Shown: positions 8,944 through 16,535 of the stretch, in pieces
How the letters are laid out: each line of letters opens with the position of its first letter
How positions within the stretch are numbered: the first letter of the stretch is position 1
Assembly (NCBI RefSeq): GCF_023101685.1
Contig: NZ_CP082164.1
Span: forward strand, 5,332,001 to 5,396,000
DNA length: 64,000 bases
From: Bradyrhizobium sp. 186
GTDB lineage: Bacteria; Pseudomonadota; Alphaproteobacteria; Rhizobiales; Xanthobacteraceae
Direction: 5' to 3'
Notes under the pieces: generated by a model
Database searches by the model: none
What the model saw: the letters and a program-made list of their open reading frames with translations, nothing else
Told to the model about the DNA's origin: nothing
Program-made: the position numbers and the translations under genes

Positions 8944-9816
8944 ATGAGGAAGCTGTTGGCCACGGCTGCATTCCTTTTGGCGAGCACTGCTGCTCAAGCG
9001 CAGTACACTTTCGATTATGGCGGGCGCACCATCCGCATCGATCCTGACCGCGGCACGGTGTCGATCCCCGGTGTCTATGACAACACCGGCCAGGGCAAGG
9101 CGAAGAAGGCCAAGAACGATGCCAAGGGGGCTCCGAAAGCGGACCCGCAGGCACCGCAACAAGCCAAGGCTGATCCGCAGCAGCCGGCCAATCCCGCGCC
9201 GGCACCCGCACCTGCCGCCGCGCCTCAGGCGGCCGAGCAGGTCCCCGTACAAGCTCCCGTGGCCGTGGCGCCTCCTGCCTCGCCGGCGCCTCCGGCCACC
9301 ACGGCAACCAGTGCTCCAGCCGACGACGCGCTAGTGCCGCCGCCTCAACCGGCGCCAACTGCTGCCCCGACGGTGGCCGCGGTACCGCCCGCACCGCCTC
9401 CGCCAGCTGCCCCGACAGTAGCTGCGGCCCCGCCAGTGCCCCCAGCGGCGCCTCCCGCCCCCGTTCAGTCTGCGGCGGTCACCCCTGCTCCCGCAGCCGC
9501 GCCCACGCGCGATCTCAATTCACCGCTCGGCATCTGGCTCACCGAGGAGAAGGAAGGGAAAGTCCGCATCGAGCAATGCGGCAACAATCTCTGCGGCTAT
9601 TCGGTCGATACCAAGTCGAACCAGAATGGCGAGCAGGTCTTGATCAACATGAAGCCCGGCAAGGAGCAGAAATGGTCCGGCCGCATCCTCGATCCCAACA
9701 CCGGCTCGACCTACGATTCCACGATCGCGCTGAAGGGCACGGACCGCCTGCGCGTACAGGGCTGTGCCTTCGGCGGCATGTTCTGCGGCGGCCAGACCTG
9801 GACGCGTGTGAACTGA
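8944..9816 (+). CDS. Secreted DUF2147-like protein with Pro/Ala-rich linker
   Basis: The ATG at 8944 is chosen because AGGAG lies seven bases upstream and it opens directly into a signal peptide (MRKLLATAAFLLAS, cleavage near AQAQ). The 290-residue product has a short N-terminal domain (YTFDYGGRTIRIDP), a Lys/Ala stretch, a Pro/Ala/Val-rich linker of about 120 residues, and a C-terminal DUF2147-like domain from about residue 195 (LGIWLTEEKEGKVRIEQC). The domain keeps several cysteines (CGNNLCGY and CAFGGMFCGG) that could form disulfides. It is expected in the periplasm or outer envelope. A strong terminator follows. Confidence 0.82.
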   Translation: MRKLLATAAFLLASTAAQAQYTFDYGGRTIRIDPDRGTVSIPGVYDNTGQGKAKKAKNDAKGAPKADPQAPQQAKADPQQPANPAPAPAPAAAPQAAEQVPVQAPVAVAPPASPAPPATTATSAPADDALVPPPQPAPTAAPTVAAVPPAPPPPAAPTVAAAPPVPPAAPPAPVQSAAVTPAPAAAPTRDLNSPLGIWLTEEKEGKVRIEQCGNNLCGYSVDTKSNQNGEQVLINMKPGKEQKWSGRILDPNTGSTYDSTIALKGTDRLRVQGCAFGGMFCGGQTWTRVN

Positions 9817-9843
9817 GCTCGCGTTCGACGTTGTGACGGAAGC

Positions 9844-9870
9844 AAGGGGCCCGTGATCCGGGCCCCTTTT
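9844..9870 (+). terminator. Rho-independent terminator
   Basis: An 8-bp perfect stem (ggggcccg / cgggcccc) with a five-base loop is followed by TTTT and preceded by AA that can extend the stem. It ends the DUF2147-like gene. Confidence 0.88.
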
Positions 9871-10004
9871 GCTTTTCGCGTTGAGAGCCGTGTCATCGCG
9901 AGGTGCGCCACCTCACAGAGGCCCCTCCGGGCGTGATACCTCTCACATCGCCGGTTCCGCGCCCATGCCACGATCCCCGCATGGTCAACCCACAGGGGCG
10001 TGTC

Positions 10005-10355
10005 ATGAACGGTTTTCGCAAGTGTCTTTTCGCCACGATCGTCGCCATCGCGTTGCCGGCCACGCAGGCGAGCGCCAGCACGTTCGACGGCGCATGGAAT
10101 GTCCGTATCTCATCCTCGAGCGAGACCTGCGGCAACGGCGCGACCGTCGCGATCGGCATCAACAACGGTCAGATCGCCTCGAGCAGCGCCGCGGTGACCG
10201 CGTCCGGCCGCGTGGCGGATGCCGGCAGCATCAACGTCACCTTGAGCACCGGCATCAAGCGCGCCGTCGGCTTCGGCCGGCTCAGCGGAACGTCAGGCTC
10301 CGGCACGTGGCGCGGCCCCTTGTGCAACGGCACCTGGACGGCGGAGCGGATGTAA
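10005..10355 (+). CDS. Small secreted hypothetical protein
   Basis: The 116-residue product starts at the ATG at 10005, with AGGGG at good spacing; the ATG at 9981 in the same frame lacks a ribosome-binding site. The N-terminus is a signal peptide (hydrophobic core FATIVAIALPA, cleavage near ASAS). The mature part is rich in Gly, Ser, Thr and Asn and contains two cysteines (SETCGNG and PLCNGTW), suggesting a small disulfide-bonded beta-rich domain. I do not recognise the family. It is flanked by terminators and so is probably monocistronic. Confidence 0.75.
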   Translation: MNGFRKCLFATIVAIALPATQASASTFDGAWNVRISSSSETCGNGATVAIGINNGQIASSSAAVTASGRVADAGSINVTLSTGIKRAVGFGRLSGTSGSGTWRGPLCNGTWTAERM

Positions 10356-10376
10356 GGTCTCGTGTCCGGGATCGGC

Positions 10377-10406
10377 GACGCATCGCCCTTCGGCGATGCG
10401 TCTTGT
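10377..10406. terminator. Strong hairpin, probable terminator between convergent genes
   Basis: An 11-bp perfect stem (gacgcatcgcc / ggcgatgcgtc) with a CTTC loop lies between a plus-strand and a minus-strand gene. The trailing TTGT is a weak T-tract, so termination is plausible but less certain than for 9844-9870. Confidence 0.65.
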
Positions 10407-10420
10407 CCGGGGCATGAAAG

Positions 10421-10825
10421 CTAGCCTAGTGCCGCGCCGTACTCCGCGTTGGTCACCGGCTCCAGCCACGTCGAATAGACGCCGTCGAGCGCTTCCTGCA
10501 TCGCAATGTGGGTCATGCTGTTGTTCGGCGTGGCGCCGTGCCAGTGCAGCTCGCCCGGCGGAATCCAGACGGTGTCACCGGGTCGGATTTCCCTGATAGG
10601 ACCACCCTTGGCCTGAACCCGGCCGACGCCCGAAATCACGTAGAGCGTCTGCCCGAGCGGATGATGATGCCAGTTGGTGCGCGCGCCCGGTTCGAACGAC
10701 ACGCGCGAGCAGTTCAGCCGTGCCGGCGCCGGCGCCATGATGACGGGGTCCTGCAACACGGTGCCGGTGAAGTTTTCCTTGGGCGCGCGGCGGGTCGGCC
10801 GCGTGCCTGCGACAGTGATCTCCAT
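10421..10825 (-). CDS. Cupin-domain protein (hydroxynitrile-lyase-like cupin)
   Basis: The start at 10825 is supported by GCGAGG upstream; longer readings in this frame run back into the preceding gene. The 134-residue protein is a single cupin barrel with metal-ligand motifs: WHHHPLGQT in motif 1 and PGELHWHGA in motif 2. This arrangement occurs in small Mn/Fe cupins, including the bacterial cupin hydroxynitrile lyases and related decarboxylase-associated proteins. The true substrate is unknown. It lies 23 bases after the RraA-like gene and is probably cotranscribed with it. A frameshifted paralogue lies at 38112-38686. Confidence 0.85.
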   Translation of the reverse strand: MEITVAGTRPTRRAPKENFTGTVLQDPVIMAPAPARLNCSRVSFEPGARTNWHHHPLGQTLYVISGVGRVQAKGGPIREIRPGDTVWIPPGELHWHGATPNNSMTHIAMQEALDGVYSTWLEPVTNAEYGAALG

Positions 10826-10848
10826 GGGGTAACCTCGCTTGTTGTCAG

Positions 10849-11547
10849 TTACTTCTTGCTGGCGGCGTAGCGCGCCTTGGTCTCGGCGTTCATGGGATAG
10901 AGGCCCGGCAGCGCGGCGCCGTTGTTCACCTCGTTGACGATCCAGGCTTCCATCCGCTCCTGCTCGACGCCCTCGGCAAGCACGTGATCGAGCATTGCCT
11001 GCGGGATCAGCACGCAGCCGTCCTGGTCGGCAACGACGATGTCGTTCGGGAACACTGCGACGCCGCCGCACCCGATCGGCTCGCCCCAACCGACGAAAGT
11101 GAGGCCCGCAACGGAGGGCGGCGCGGCATAGCCGTCGCACCACACCGGCAGATTGGTGCCGAGCACGCCCTCGAGGTCACGCACGACGCCATCGGTCACC
11201 AGCGCGGTGACGCCGCGTTTGACCATGCGGGCGCAGAGGATGTCGCCGAAGATGCCGGCATCGGTAATGCCCATGGCGTCGACCACGGCGATGCAACCGT
11301 CCGGCATCGCCTCGATCGCGGTGCGGGTCGAGATCGGCGACGACCAGGATTCCGGCGTCGCCAGATCCTCGCGCGCCGGCACGAAGCGCAGCGTGAAGGC
11401 CGGTCCAACCAACCGCGGCAGGCCCGGACGCAGCGGCCGCGCGCCGCGCATCCACACATTGCGCAGGCCCTTTTTCAGCAGGACCGTGGTGATGGTGGCA
11501 GTGGTGATGCCGGCAAGGGTCTTGCGGGCTTCGGGGGACAGCGACAT
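10849..11547 (-). CDS. RraA-like / HMG-aldolase-family protein
   Basis: This 232-residue protein (from ATG 11547; a TTG at 11556 with GGAG four bases upstream is an alternative) belongs to the RraA-like family. That family contains RNase E activity regulators and 4-hydroxy-4-methyl-2-oxoglutarate/4-carboxy-4-hydroxy-2-oxoadipate aldolases. The core has the family pattern GDILCARMVKRGVTALVTDG, with Gly-Asp and the downstream conserved Arg and Asp (VVRDLEG) that bind metal and oxalo-acids in the aldolases. Pairing with a cupin gene favours a metabolic (aldolase or decarboxylase) role over RNase regulation. It diverges from the pxp operon. Confidence 0.8.
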   Translation of the reverse strand: MSLSPEARKTLAGITTATITTVLLKKGLRNVWMRGARPLRPGLPRLVGPAFTLRFVPAREDLATPESWSSPISTRTAIEAMPDGCIAVVDAMGITDAGIFGDILCARMVKRGVTALVTDGVVRDLEGVLGTNLPVWCDGYAAPPSVAGLTFVGWGEPIGCGGVAVFPNDIVVADQDGCVLIPQAMLDHVLAEGVEQERMEAWIVNEVNNGAALPGLYPMNAETKARYAASKK

Positions 11548-11783
11548 GGACGGCAACGAGCTCCGGATGGGCGGGAAAGGACGCCGCGCATCTTGCGAGG
11601 CGCAAGGCGCACGTCAAGGGCCATGAGCGCGGTCCGCAGGGCTGTTATGCGACGCGATAACAAGGCCTTATCGCCTGCCCTTGCATTAATTTATTGGACT
11701 TGCGGGCGCATTTACGCGAAGCAGGACAGCGCGGAACTCAAGGATGAGCCCGCGTTTCTCCAGAAGCCCGATTTCGACAGCCC

Positions 11784-12515
11784 ATGGCCGCGACGCTTCC
11801 CCCGCCCCGCCTTCTGCCCAGTGGCGACAGCGCCGTCACGGTCGAGTTCAGCCGCACCATCGACGACGACGCCAACCAGCGCGTGCTGGCGCTCGACAAG
11901 GCGCTCGCGGCGTCAGGCATCGATGGCATCACCGAATCTGTGCCCACCTATCGCTCGCTGCTGGTCCATTACGATCCCGGCAAGATCGGCTTCGACGCGC
12001 TTGGCGAAAAGCTGCTCGCACTTGCCAGCCAGCCGATGCCGCCGAGCGCCAAGGCGCGCCGCTGGCGCATTCCCGTCGCCTATGGCGGCGAGCACGGCAT
12101 CGATCTCGAGGATGTCGCAAAAGCGCTGAACACCACGCCCGATGACATCATCGCCCGCCACGTCGCCGGCGACTATCGCGTCGCCATGATCGGCTTCACG
12201 CCGGGCTGGTCTTATCTCAGCGGCTTGGACAAATCCCTACACATGTCGCGGCGGCAGAATCCGCGGCTGCTGACACCCGCGGGCACGATCTCGATCGGCG
12301 GCATCCAGGCCGGAATCCAATGCTTGGCTGCCCCGAGCGGCTGGCACCTGCTCGGCCGCACGCCGGTGCGGACCTATCAGCTGCACCGGAATCCAACCTT
12401 TCTCACCGAACCCGGTGATCGCGTGACGTTTTTCGCCATCGACCACAAGGCCTTCGCCGAGCAGGACCGCGCCGCGGAAGCCGGCGAGATCATCGCCGAG
12501 CAGGTGGTTGCATGA
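11784..12515 (+). CDS. pxpB: 5-oxoprolinase subunit PxpB (KipI-like)
   Basis: This 243-residue protein is the PxpB/KipI subunit, shown by its PRLLPSGDSAVTVEF start and by the GFTPGWSYLSGLD and TPAGTISIGGIQAG blocks. With PxpC and PxpA it forms an ATP-dependent enzyme that opens 5-oxoproline (pyroglutamate) to glutamate, a cytoplasmic salvage reaction. Its stop overlaps the pxpC start by four bases (ATGA), and pxpA follows, so the three genes form one operon. The start is the ATG at 11784; the ribosome-binding site is weak. Confidence 0.9.
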   Translation: MAATLPPPRLLPSGDSAVTVEFSRTIDDDANQRVLALDKALAASGIDGITESVPTYRSLLVHYDPGKIGFDALGEKLLALASQPMPPSAKARRWRIPVAYGGEHGIDLEDVAKALNTTPDDIIARHVAGDYRVAMIGFTPGWSYLSGLDKSLHMSRRQNPRLLTPAGTISIGGIQAGIQCLAAPSGWHLLGRTPVRTYQLHRNPTFLTEPGDRVTFFAIDHKAFAEQDRAAEAGEIIAEQVVA

Positions 12516-13549
12516 GCCGGCTCGTCGTTGCCAGTATCGGGCCCGCAAGCTCCGTCCAGGATAGCGGCCGCCCGGGCTCGCAGCGCTATGGCCTGACGCC
12601 GAGCGGCGCGATGGACCGGCTCGCGCTGGCCGCTGCCAATTGCCTTGTCGGCAACGAGCCGTTCGCGGCCGCTGTCGAGATCGGTCCGTTCGGTGCCACC
12701 TTCACCGCCCGTGACGGCGCCGTGCGCGTGGCGATTGCCGGCGCGCCGCGCAACGCCGACATTGCCGGGCGGCCGGCCGCCATGGATACGTCCGTGACGC
12801 TCAATGACGGCGAGACGCTGACGCTGGGCTTCGCCCGCGGCGGTGCCTTCACCTATCTCGCGATCGAAGGCGGCATCAAAGGCGAGCCGGTGTTCGGCAG
12901 CCTCGCGGTGAACGCGCGCGCGGGCCTCGGCAGCCCCTACCCGCGCCCGCTCCAGGCCGGCGACGAGTTCAGCGTCGATGCCGCAAGCGGCGCGCCGGAA
13001 CTGCGGATCGAACTGCCGAAGCCGTCGAGCGGTCCGATCCGCGTCGTGCTGGGACCGCAGGACGATGAGTTCGACGACGCCAACAGGGCGCTATTTCTCG
13101 ACAGCGAGTGGAAGATCTCGGCGACCTCCGACCGCATGGGCTACCGGCTCGAGGGCCCCGCGATCAAGCATCTGCACGGCCACAACATCGTCTCCGACGG
13201 CACCGTCAACGGCAGCATCCAGGTGCCCGGCAACGGCGCGCCGATCGCGCTGATGATGGACCGCGGCACCTCCGGCGGCTATCCGAAGATCGCAACCGTG
13301 ATCACGGCCGATGTCGGCCGCCTCGCGCAGACCTCGGCGGGCACGGCGTTCCGCTTCAAGGCCGTCAGCGTGGCCGAGGCGCAGGACGAGGCGAAGAAAT
13401 TCGCGCAACTCATCCGCACCCTCCCCGATCGCCTGCGCTCCTCCGATACCGTCGCGCTCAACATCGAGGCGCTCAGCGATGCTAACGTTGCGGGCTATGC
13501 GGTGAGCGCCGTCGATGCCGGAACCTGGCAGGTCACGGCGGAGCCGTAA
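12512..13549 (+). CDS. pxpC: 5-oxoprolinase subunit PxpC (KipA-like)
   Basis: This 345-residue protein is the PxpC/KipA subunit, related to the carboxyltransferase part of biotin-dependent urea amidolyase. Typical blocks are GPASSVQDSGRPGSQRYG at the N-terminus, SGAMDRLALAAANCLVGN, and SDGTVNGSIQVPGNGAPI in the C-terminal half. It overlaps pxpB by four bases and precedes pxpA by 30 bases, which places it in the 5-oxoprolinase complex rather than in urea degradation. Confidence 0.9.
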   Translation: MSRLVVASIGPASSVQDSGRPGSQRYGLTPSGAMDRLALAAANCLVGNEPFAAAVEIGPFGATFTARDGAVRVAIAGAPRNADIAGRPAAMDTSVTLNDGETLTLGFARGGAFTYLAIEGGIKGEPVFGSLAVNARAGLGSPYPRPLQAGDEFSVDAASGAPELRIELPKPSSGPIRVVLGPQDDEFDDANRALFLDSEWKISATSDRMGYRLEGPAIKHLHGHNIVSDGTVNGSIQVPGNGAPIALMMDRGTSGGYPKIATVITADVGRLAQTSAGTAFRFKAVSVAEAQDEAKKFAQLIRTLPDRLRSSDTVALNIEALSDANVAGYAVSAVDAGTWQVTAEP

Positions 13550-13579
13550 ACGGCGAGAACACCAGAGGCGGAGAGCACC

Positions 13580-14350
13580 ATGAAGACGATCGATCTCAAT
13601 TGCGATCTCGGCGAAGGGTTTGGCGCGTGGGAGATGGGCAACGACGCCGCGATGATCGAGCTTGCGAGCTCGGTCAACGTCGCCTGCGGCTTCCATGCCG
13701 GCGATCCCGACATCATGCGCCGGACGGTCGAGCTGGCGAAAGCGCGCGGCGTCTCGGTCGGCGCGCATCCTGGCTATCGCGACCTGCACGGTTTTGGCCG
13801 GCATCCGATCGCGGGCCTGAAGGCCTCCCAGATCGAGAACCTCGTCGCCTACCAGATCGGCGCGCTACAGGCGATCGCAACCGCGGCCGGCCACAAGGTG
13901 ACCCACGTGAAGGCGCATGGCGCGCTCTCCAACGTCGCCTGCGAGGACGACATGACGGCAAAGGCCATCGCCGCCGGCATCAAGGCGGTCGATCCCAGCC
14001 TGATCTTCGTCGTGCTCGCCAATTCAAAGCTGGTGAAGGCCGGCGAAGCGGCCAACCTGCCGATGGTGCACGAGGTGTTCGCCGACCGCGCCTATGAGGA
14101 CGACGGCAATCTGGTCTCGCGCAAGAAGCCCGGTGCGGTGCTGCACGACGCCAAGGCGATCGCCGACCGCGTGGTGCGCATGGTGCAGGACGGTGCGGTG
14201 GTCTCGGTCACCGGCAAGATCATCAAGATGCGCACGGACACGGTCTGCATCCACGGCGATACGCCGGGCGCAGTCGAGATCGCGCGCGGCTTGCGTCAAG
14301 CGCTGAAGGCAGCCGGGATCGAAGTGGCGCCGTTCAAGCGGGGCGCGTGA
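13580..14350 (+). CDS. pxpA: 5-oxoprolinase subunit PxpA (LamB/YcsF family)
   Basis: This 256-residue protein is a full-length LamB/YcsF family member: it starts [19 protein letters not shown] and has the [11 protein letters not shown] and VGAHPGYRD blocks that line the active site. It completes the PxpABC enzyme for 5-oxoproline cleavage. The start has GGAGAG upstream. It is the last gene of the operon and is followed by a palindromic repeat rather than a classical terminator. Confidence 0.92.
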   Translation: MKTIDLNCDLGEGFGAWEMGNDAAMIELASSVNVACGFHAGDPDIMRRTVELAKARGVSVGAHPGYRDLHGFGRHPIAGLKASQIENLVAYQIGALQAIATAAGHKVTHVKAHGALSNVACEDDMTAKAIAAGIKAVDPSLIFVVLANSKLVKAGEAANLPMVHEVFADRAYEDDGNLVSRKKPGAVLHDAKAIADRVVRMVQDGAVVSVTGKIIKMRTDTVCIHGDTPGAVEIARGLRQALKAAGIEVAPFKRGA

Positions 14351-14358
14351 GGTTTGTG

Positions 14359-14434
14359 GTCATTCCGGGATGATGCGAAGCATCAGACCCGGAATCTCGA
14401 GGTTCCGGGTTCGGCTTCGCCGCCCCGGAACGAC
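14359..14434. repeat. Palindromic intergenic repeat with GTCATTCCGGG ends
   Basis: The ends gtcattccggg and ccccggaacgac are near-perfect inverted repeats (one mismatch), with nested gatgcgaagcatc and cggaatctcgaggttccg hairpins inside. It lies between convergent pxpA and a small minus-strand gene and may serve as a transcription end. This is a second repeat family, distinct from that at 7301-7376. Confidence 0.75.
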
Positions 14435-14437
14435 AAC

Positions 14438-14590
14438 TTAGAACGGGTGCACCGAGAGCGTGCCGAACACGATGGCGGCGATGACCGCGAAGGCGCTGTA
14501 AAGCCCAATGTGATGAACGCTCGCTCCGGTCCGCCGCGAGAGCGAGCGCGCGTAGAAGTGCAGCCTGGCTTCCGCCGACAGTTCGCGCAT
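14438..14590 (-). CDS. 50-residue membrane protein
   Basis: The minus strand encodes 50 residues starting MRELSAEARLHFYARSLS at 14590, with GGAGATCG upstream of the ATG. The N-terminal half is basic and amphipathic. The C-terminal half is one hydrophobic segment (GLYSAFAVIAAIVFGTLSV), so the product is a single-pass inner-membrane small protein with its N-terminus likely inside. I do not recognise a named family. It is too short for most gene finders, but its composition, ribosome-binding site and start all fit a real gene. Confidence 0.65.
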   Translation of the reverse strand: MRELSAEARLHFYARSLSRRTGASVHHIGLYSAFAVIAAIVFGTLSVHPF

Positions 14591-14921
14591 GGTCGATCTC
14601 CAACGCCCCATTTGCGGGAATATGAAGGGTCAACCGTGGTCGCGGGCAAGACGGCGGCGGAAATAGCGATAAGAGTTCTCTTCGGAGCCCCCATCGCAGG
14701 TGCAAATTCTCTCCAGTCGCGGGGGTTCCGAGAATCTTATTCGTTAAAGTCCGAGCCAAGTGGAACCGACCCGGGTCCTGACGGGATTGGGGCTCGGCTG
14801 AAACTCTTGCGACCTCAGGATAAAAAACGCGAAAACAACCCCATGCAAAGTAGCCGACGGCTGCCGGTGTGACCCCTCGCAGTTGCGGCGCGAGGACGAT
14901 TTGTCCTGATCGTACCGCGCC
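14591..14921. other. Intergenic region
   Basis: This stretch of 331 bases separates the 50-residue membrane protein gene from the 3' end of the nitrite-assimilation operon. It should carry the promoter of the small gene. A hairpin (cctcgc / gcgagg) at about 14875-14896 lies shortly downstream of the flavoprotein stop codon but lacks a T-tract. I see no further gene. Confidence 0.5.
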
Positions 14922-16535
14922 TTAGTACACGTCAGCCTGGAAGCGTCCCGTCTTCTTGAGCTCGGCGACAAAACTCACGGCTTCGTCGGTCGAGCGGGCG
15001 CCGAACTGGGCGACGATGTCGACCAGCGCACGCTCGACGTCCTTTGCCATGCGCTTGGCATCGCCACAGATGTAGAGATGCGCGCCCTCGGCAAGCCAGG
15101 TCCACACTTCGCGGCCGACCTCACGCATGCGGTCCTGCACATAAAACTTCTTCTCGCCATCGCGCGACCAGGCCAGCGACAGCCGCGTAAGAAGACCCGA
15201 GGTCTTCATCGCGTTGAGCTCGTCCTGGTAGAAGAAGTCGCAATCGCTGCGCTGGTGGCCGAAGAACAGCCAGTTCTTGCCGGGCGCGCCGGTCGCCTTG
15301 CGGTCGAACAGGAAGGCGCGGAACGGCGCGATGCCGGTGCCGGGGCCGATCATGATGACCGGCGTCTTCGGATCCTCCGGCAGGCCGAACGCGTGCGCCT
15401 TCTGCACATAGACCTTGAGCTTCTCGCCCTCGGTGATGCGTTCGCCAAGGAAGGTCGAGGCGACGCCGAGACGCTTGCGCTTGCCGACGACGTAGCGCAC
15501 CGAGTCGATCGTCAGCGACAGCTTTCCGGGTGTCGCATTGTGCGACGACGAGATCGAATAAAGCCGCGGCTGGAGTGGCTCGAGCGCCTCGACAAAGGCC
15601 TCGGGATGTGGCCGCGTGCCGGAAAATTTCTGGAGCGCCGCCATGACATCGAGGGTGGCGGCATCGCCATCGGGATCCTCGCCCTGCGCCAGCGCTCGCG
15701 CCTTCTCGCGCTGCGCGCCGCCGGTGATGAAGGAGATCAATTCGAACAGCGTGTCGGGTGCCGGCGACAGCGAGACGTCGTCGATCAGCACCTCGCGTAG
15801 CGTCTTGCCGTTGACCTTGGTGGTGTGGGAGGCACCGAGCAGCGCGATGATCTGGTCGACGAGCCCGAGCTCGTTGCGCGCGAACACGCCGAAGGAGTCG
15901 CCGACGACGTAGTCGAGCTTGCTCTCGGCGAGATCGAACTCGACGTGATAGGTTTCCTTCTCCGAGGCGCGCTTGTTGAGAAGCCGACGCGACAGGAAGG
16001 TTGCAGCAACCGGATTGTCGCGCGAGCGGCCGGGCTCGGCGATCGTCACCGTCACGGCTGGCGCTGTCACTGCGCCCTGCTTGTCAGGAGCTTTGGCCGC
16101 CGGCGCCTTGTCCAGCTCTTCGTGCAGCGCCTTCAGCATCCGCGCGGTTTCCTTGCCGCCGGGAACGCAAAGGTTGAGCCGCGCTTCGCTGCGGCCCGCG
16201 ATCGCTTCCGAATAGTCTTGGCAATTATAGCCGCACTGGCCGCAATCCTGCTGCGCCATCGCCGCCATCATCCGGCGGCGCACGGGGCGGCCTTCGGCGA
16301 GCTTCATCCGGTCGGCAATCGGCATGGTCTGGTCGTGCCATGGCGCTTCGCCGTCGTCGCCATCACCGGCGGCGCCTTGCATGACGGCGGCGCCTTGGTC
16401 TGCCGACAGAGGCGACGCTGCATCAGGCGACAGCAGGCCGGCAAAGAAGCCGTTCAGCCAGGAGCGCTGGGCGTCCGAGAACGGTGCGCTCCCGGGAATG
16501 ATATCGAGTCTGGGCGGAGGGCTGATCTGGTTCAT
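14922..16535 (-). CDS. Fe-S/flavin reductase of the CysJ/FNR type, probable partner of NirA
   Basis: The C-terminal two-thirds of this 537-residue protein is a CysJ/cytochrome-P450-reductase-type FAD/NADP module: RLYSISSS binds FAD, GPGTGIAPFRAFL and the AHLYICGDAKRMAKDV block bind NADPH. The N-terminal flavodoxin (FMN) domain of true CysJ is absent. Instead, residues 98-123 hold a C-x2-C-x3-C-x17-C motif (CGQCGYNC then C123), as in small 4Fe-4S domains. The start overlaps the nirA stop by four bases (ATGA). Electron delivery from NADPH to NirA is therefore the most likely role, in the cytoplasm. Annotation as sulfite reductase alpha subunit is possible, but the context favours nitrite. Confidence 0.8.
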   Translation of the reverse strand: MNQISPPPRLDIIPGSAPFSDAQRSWLNGFFAGLLSPDAASPLSADQGAAVMQGAAGDGDDGEAPWHDQTMPIADRMKLAEGRPVRRRMMAAMAQQDCGQCGYNCQDYSEAIAGRSEARLNLCVPGGKETARMLKALHEELDKAPAAKAPDKQGAVTAPAVTVTIAEPGRSRDNPVAATFLSRRLLNKRASEKETYHVEFDLAESKLDYVVGDSFGVFARNELGLVDQIIALLGASHTTKVNGKTLREVLIDDVSLSPAPDTLFELISFITGGAQREKARALAQGEDPDGDAATLDVMAALQKFSGTRPHPEAFVEALEPLQPRLYSISSSHNATPGKLSLTIDSVRYVVGKRKRLGVASTFLGERITEGEKLKVYVQKAHAFGLPEDPKTPVIMIGPGTGIAPFRAFLFDRKATGAPGKNWLFFGHQRSDCDFFYQDELNAMKTSGLLTRLSLAWSRDGEKKFYVQDRMREVGREVWTWLAEGAHLYICGDAKRMAKDVERALVDIVAQFGARSTDEAVSFVAELKKTGRFQADVY

